A stretch of 64,000 bases of DNA from Candidatus Sericytochromatia bacterium. Its GTDB lineage: Bacteria > Cyanobacteriota > Sericytochromatia > S15B-MN24 > JAQBPE01. The notes under the pieces were generated by a model. It did no database searches, was not told the DNA's origin, and worked only from the letters and a program-made list of their open reading frames with translations. Below are positions 62,021 through 64,000 of this stretch, one piece after another. The position numbers and the translations under genes were made by a program. Each line of letters begins with the position of its first letter. Within the stretch, counting starts at the first letter, position 1. Location: assembly GCA_035285325.1 (NCBI GenBank), contig JAYKJB010000005.1, forward strand, positions 1 to 64,000, given 5' to 3'.

Positions 62021-64000
62021 GCCTCTGGGACCTTGTTTCCTTCGCGGGCATGCAGGTCGGCCAGGAAGGCCAATTCCTGCGAGGGGGAGACGGTGCCAGC
62101 CAGGCGCGCTTCGAGCAAACGATCCAGGTAGAGGGCATAGCAAGGCCCTGGCGGAACGCCGAGACGTTTGAGATCGTGCCCGCTGACGCTCAATCGGATC
62201 TGCCGCCACGAGGTCCAGTAGCAGAGGACGGATCGCCGCAGCGCTGGTAAACGGGTTCCCAGGAACAGCGCCACCAGCAACCAGGGGGGCAAGCCATCCA
62301 GCTCACGTTGAATTTGAACCGTGGAAGTCGAGGCTGGGAAGCCATAGCGCACGAGTTCCCAGGCGCGCGTCAGTTGCGAGACCTGCTTACCCGCTAGCCG
62401 AAGTCGCTCCGAAACGGCGCTCGCCTCGTGAACGGAGAGGTCGGCCAACAGCAGGGCCAGGTGGGCCAGCCAACGCTCTGGTGTGTCTTCCAGGCCCATT
62501 CGCTGCGCCAAGCGTCCCGCTTGCCACAGGCGCTTCCGAACTGCCGGCGTCCAGGAGAGCTGCGGCGAGATGAACCTCAGCGCGCCCAGTTCGTCCAACC
62601 GATTCAGGCCTGGTACGGGATCCGGCAACGTCAGCAGGCGGGCCAGTTCAGTGCAGGCGCGCTCCCCGGCCGTGCCATCGAAGGTGCCCGTCCCGAGGGC
62701 AAAGCGTGCAAAGGCTTCACTGGCCGTTTCGAGCCGGAACCCCAGGGTCAGCTCGAAACGGACGGCCCGCAGGACCCGGGTGGGGTCTTCGAGAAAGCTC
62801 AGGTTATGCAACACCCGCAACTCACGGCGGGCCATATCACCGAGGGCGTCGAAAAAGTCGATCAGCTGCCCGCGATGTCCGCGATCGATTCGCAGGGCCA
62901 GACAGTTGATCGAGAAATCCCGTCGCGACAGGTCCTGCTTGAGGGAGCTGAATGCCACCTGGGGCAGGGCGCCAGGGCAGGTGTAATGCTCAGTGCGTGC
63001 GGTAGCGACGTCGAGCCGTTTGCCATCGGCGAGGGTCACGTGGGCCGTGCCAAAGGGAGGGTGGGCGTGCACCTGCGCGCCCTCGAAGGCCTGAGCGATC
63101 TGATGGGCAAAGGCGATCCCGTCCGATTCCACCACCACGTCGATGTCCATGTTGGCGCGACCCAGCACCAGGTCGCGCACGGCTCCGCCCACCAGATAGA
63201 CAGGCCGATCGGCGGCCACTTCCCCGACCCGCTCGATCACCGCCAGCCAATCTGCCGGCCAGTGGGCCACCATGCGCTGGCTCATCTCCGTGGTGAGATG
63301 GGCCACCGCGTGGCGTCGGTCGGGTGCCTGGTCGTACTGGGCCCGCAGGATGTCACTGCGGGTCACGATCCCGACCATCGCTTCGCCGCGCATGACCGGC
63401 AGGCGCCCGATATCGCGCCGCACCATCAGGTCTTGCAGGTGTTGCAGGGTGGCGTCTTCCGGGACCGTTTCCAGGCGGGACGTCATGACGTGACGCACCT
63501 CGTCACCCCGCAGGCCGTGACGGGACGCCCGTTCCAGGTCACGCCGAGAGATGACGCCTGCCGGGCGTCCTGCTCGCGTCACCACCAGTCCGCTGTGACC
63601 CAGTTCGTCCAGCAAGCGCACCGCGGCGTCGATCGGCGCCTGAGCGTCGATGGTTCGCACTGGGCTCGACATCAGGTCACAGGCCCGCAACTCGGCCGGG
63701 AGGGACGCTTCCAGGGTGGCGCGCGCGTGGGCGAGCACGTCGCCGAAGGGGATTCCGCGCGCGTGCGCGCTGGCGGCCTGGGGGTGCCCTGCAGGGCCCC
63801 AGGGGGCAAAGAGTCCACGCAGGTCGACCCCCTCGAGACGGCCACGTGCGACCATCTGAGTGCGCGCGTCCCCCATCTCAACCGCCAGCAGCACCGCATC
63901 CACCTCCAGCAGGCCCTGCAGCTTGTCAGCCACCACCGACAAGCCGGCAACGAACTCGGGGACGCGCGCGCCGACGAGCAGGAGCGCGCGGCCGTTCAAC
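62017..64000 (-). CDS. CCA-adding enzyme with CBS domains, 5' end outside window
   Basis: tRNA nucleotidyltransferase that adds the 3' CCA. The visible part (about 660 residues) begins with what looks like the end of a DHH/DHHA1 phosphoesterase domain. Two CBS modules follow (ACDLMSSPVRTIDAQAPIDAAV... and VRHVMTSRLETVPEDATL...). The class II nucleotidyltransferase comes next: VYLVGGAVRDLVLGRANMDIDVVV and RRDFSINCLAL, then the RNA-binding helices. A DHH-CBS-CBS-PolyA_pol order is known from cyanobacteria and some other bacteria. The gene runs off the right edge; the codon at 63999 is an internal TTG. Confidence 0.93.
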   Translation of the reverse strand, partial: LNGRALLLVGARVPEFVAGLSVVADKLQGLLEVDAVLLAVEMGDARTQMVARGRLEGVDLRGLFAPWGPAGHPQAASAHARGIPFGDVLAHARATLEASLPAELRACDLMSSPVRTIDAQAPIDAAVRLLDELGHSGLVVTRAGRPAGVISRRDLERASRHGLRGDEVRHVMTSRLETVPEDATLQHLQDLMVRRDIGRLPVMRGEAMVGIVTRSDILRAQYDQAPDRRHAVAHLTTEMSQRMVAHWPADWLAVIERVGEVAADRPVYLVGGAVRDLVLGRANMDIDVVVESDGIAFAHQIAQAFEGAQVHAHPPFGTAHVTLADGKRLDVATARTEHYTCPGALPQVAFSSLKQDLSRRDFSINCLALRIDRGHRGQLIDFFDALGDMARRELRVLHNLSFLEDPTRVLRAVRFELTLGFRLETASEAFARFALGTGTFDGTAGERACTELARLLTLPDPVPGLNRLDELGALRFISPQLSWTPAVRKRLWQAGRLAQRMGLEDTPERWLAHLALLLADLSVHEASAVSERLRLAGKQVSQLTRAWELVRYGFPASTSTVQIQRELDGLPPWLLVALFLGTRLPALRRSVLCYWTSWRQIRLSVSGHDLKRLGVPPGPCYALYLDRLLEARLAGTVSPSQELAFLADLHAREGNKVPEA

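Overview
The window is GC-rich DNA from one bacterium, densely packed with genes. Several traits suggest Cyanobacteriota, probably a non-photosynthetic branch such as Sericytochromatia; this placement is inference. The octamer GCGATCGC (the cyanobacterial HIP1 palindrome) occurs about 25 times by my count. There is an IctB-like O-antigen-ligase family protein, a DUF4330-type protein, a tig-clpP-clpX cluster, and a CCA-adding enzyme fused to CBS domains. No photosystem, pigment or carbon-fixation gene is present. No rRNA, tRNA, CRISPR array, transposase or phage gene was found.

Layout. 0-2.5 kb: the 3' part of a subtilisin-like protease, then an AT-rich island with a HepT/MntA-type toxin-antitoxin pair. 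2.7-12.4 kb: leuS, a lipoprotein, a glcDEF glycolate dehydrogenase operon on the minus strand, a LysM cell-wall protein, and a small unit with a helix-turn-helix protein. 12.5-14.7 kb: lysS and a KDPG-aldolase-like gene. 14.7-19.4 kb: two overlapping genes of unknown function (463 and about 1073 aa), with a palindrome-rich divergent region in front. 19.5-21.9 kb: tryptophan 2,3-dioxygenase and a kynureninase-like enzyme. 21.9-23.9 kb: a tandem GNAT protein, an AT-rich intergenic region with recurring palindromes, and a membrane protein.

23.8-32 kb is a minus-strand cluster with overlapping or nearly touching genes: secA, prfB (with an intact programmed +1 frameshift site), the heptose adenylyltransferase domain gene, DUF4330, the IctB/Wzy-like protein, a GT9 glycosyltransferase and a hypothetical gene. 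It joins protein export and translation termination to surface-glycan assembly. 32-43 kb is housekeeping: rpmE, a GNAT gene, rsmE, a SPOR protein, valS, clpX, clpP, tig and typA.

43-51 kb carries an aldehyde dehydrogenase and a surface locus. Two related Kelch-propeller lipoproteins flank a collagen-like lipoprotein built from six beta-rich repeats joined by Gly-X-Y segments. 51-64 kb holds envelope and maintenance genes: uppP, a zinc-ribbon membrane protein, a JAMM-like hydrolase candidate, a GNAT gene, an AMIN/Amidase_3 amidase beside a GerMN protein, a GH38 alpha-mannosidase, a small helical protein, an HD-domain protein, a site-2 protease, and the CBS-fused CCA-adding enzyme cut by the right edge. 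Secreted proteins throughout share Pro/Ser/Thr-rich spacers, consistent with an elaborate cell surface.
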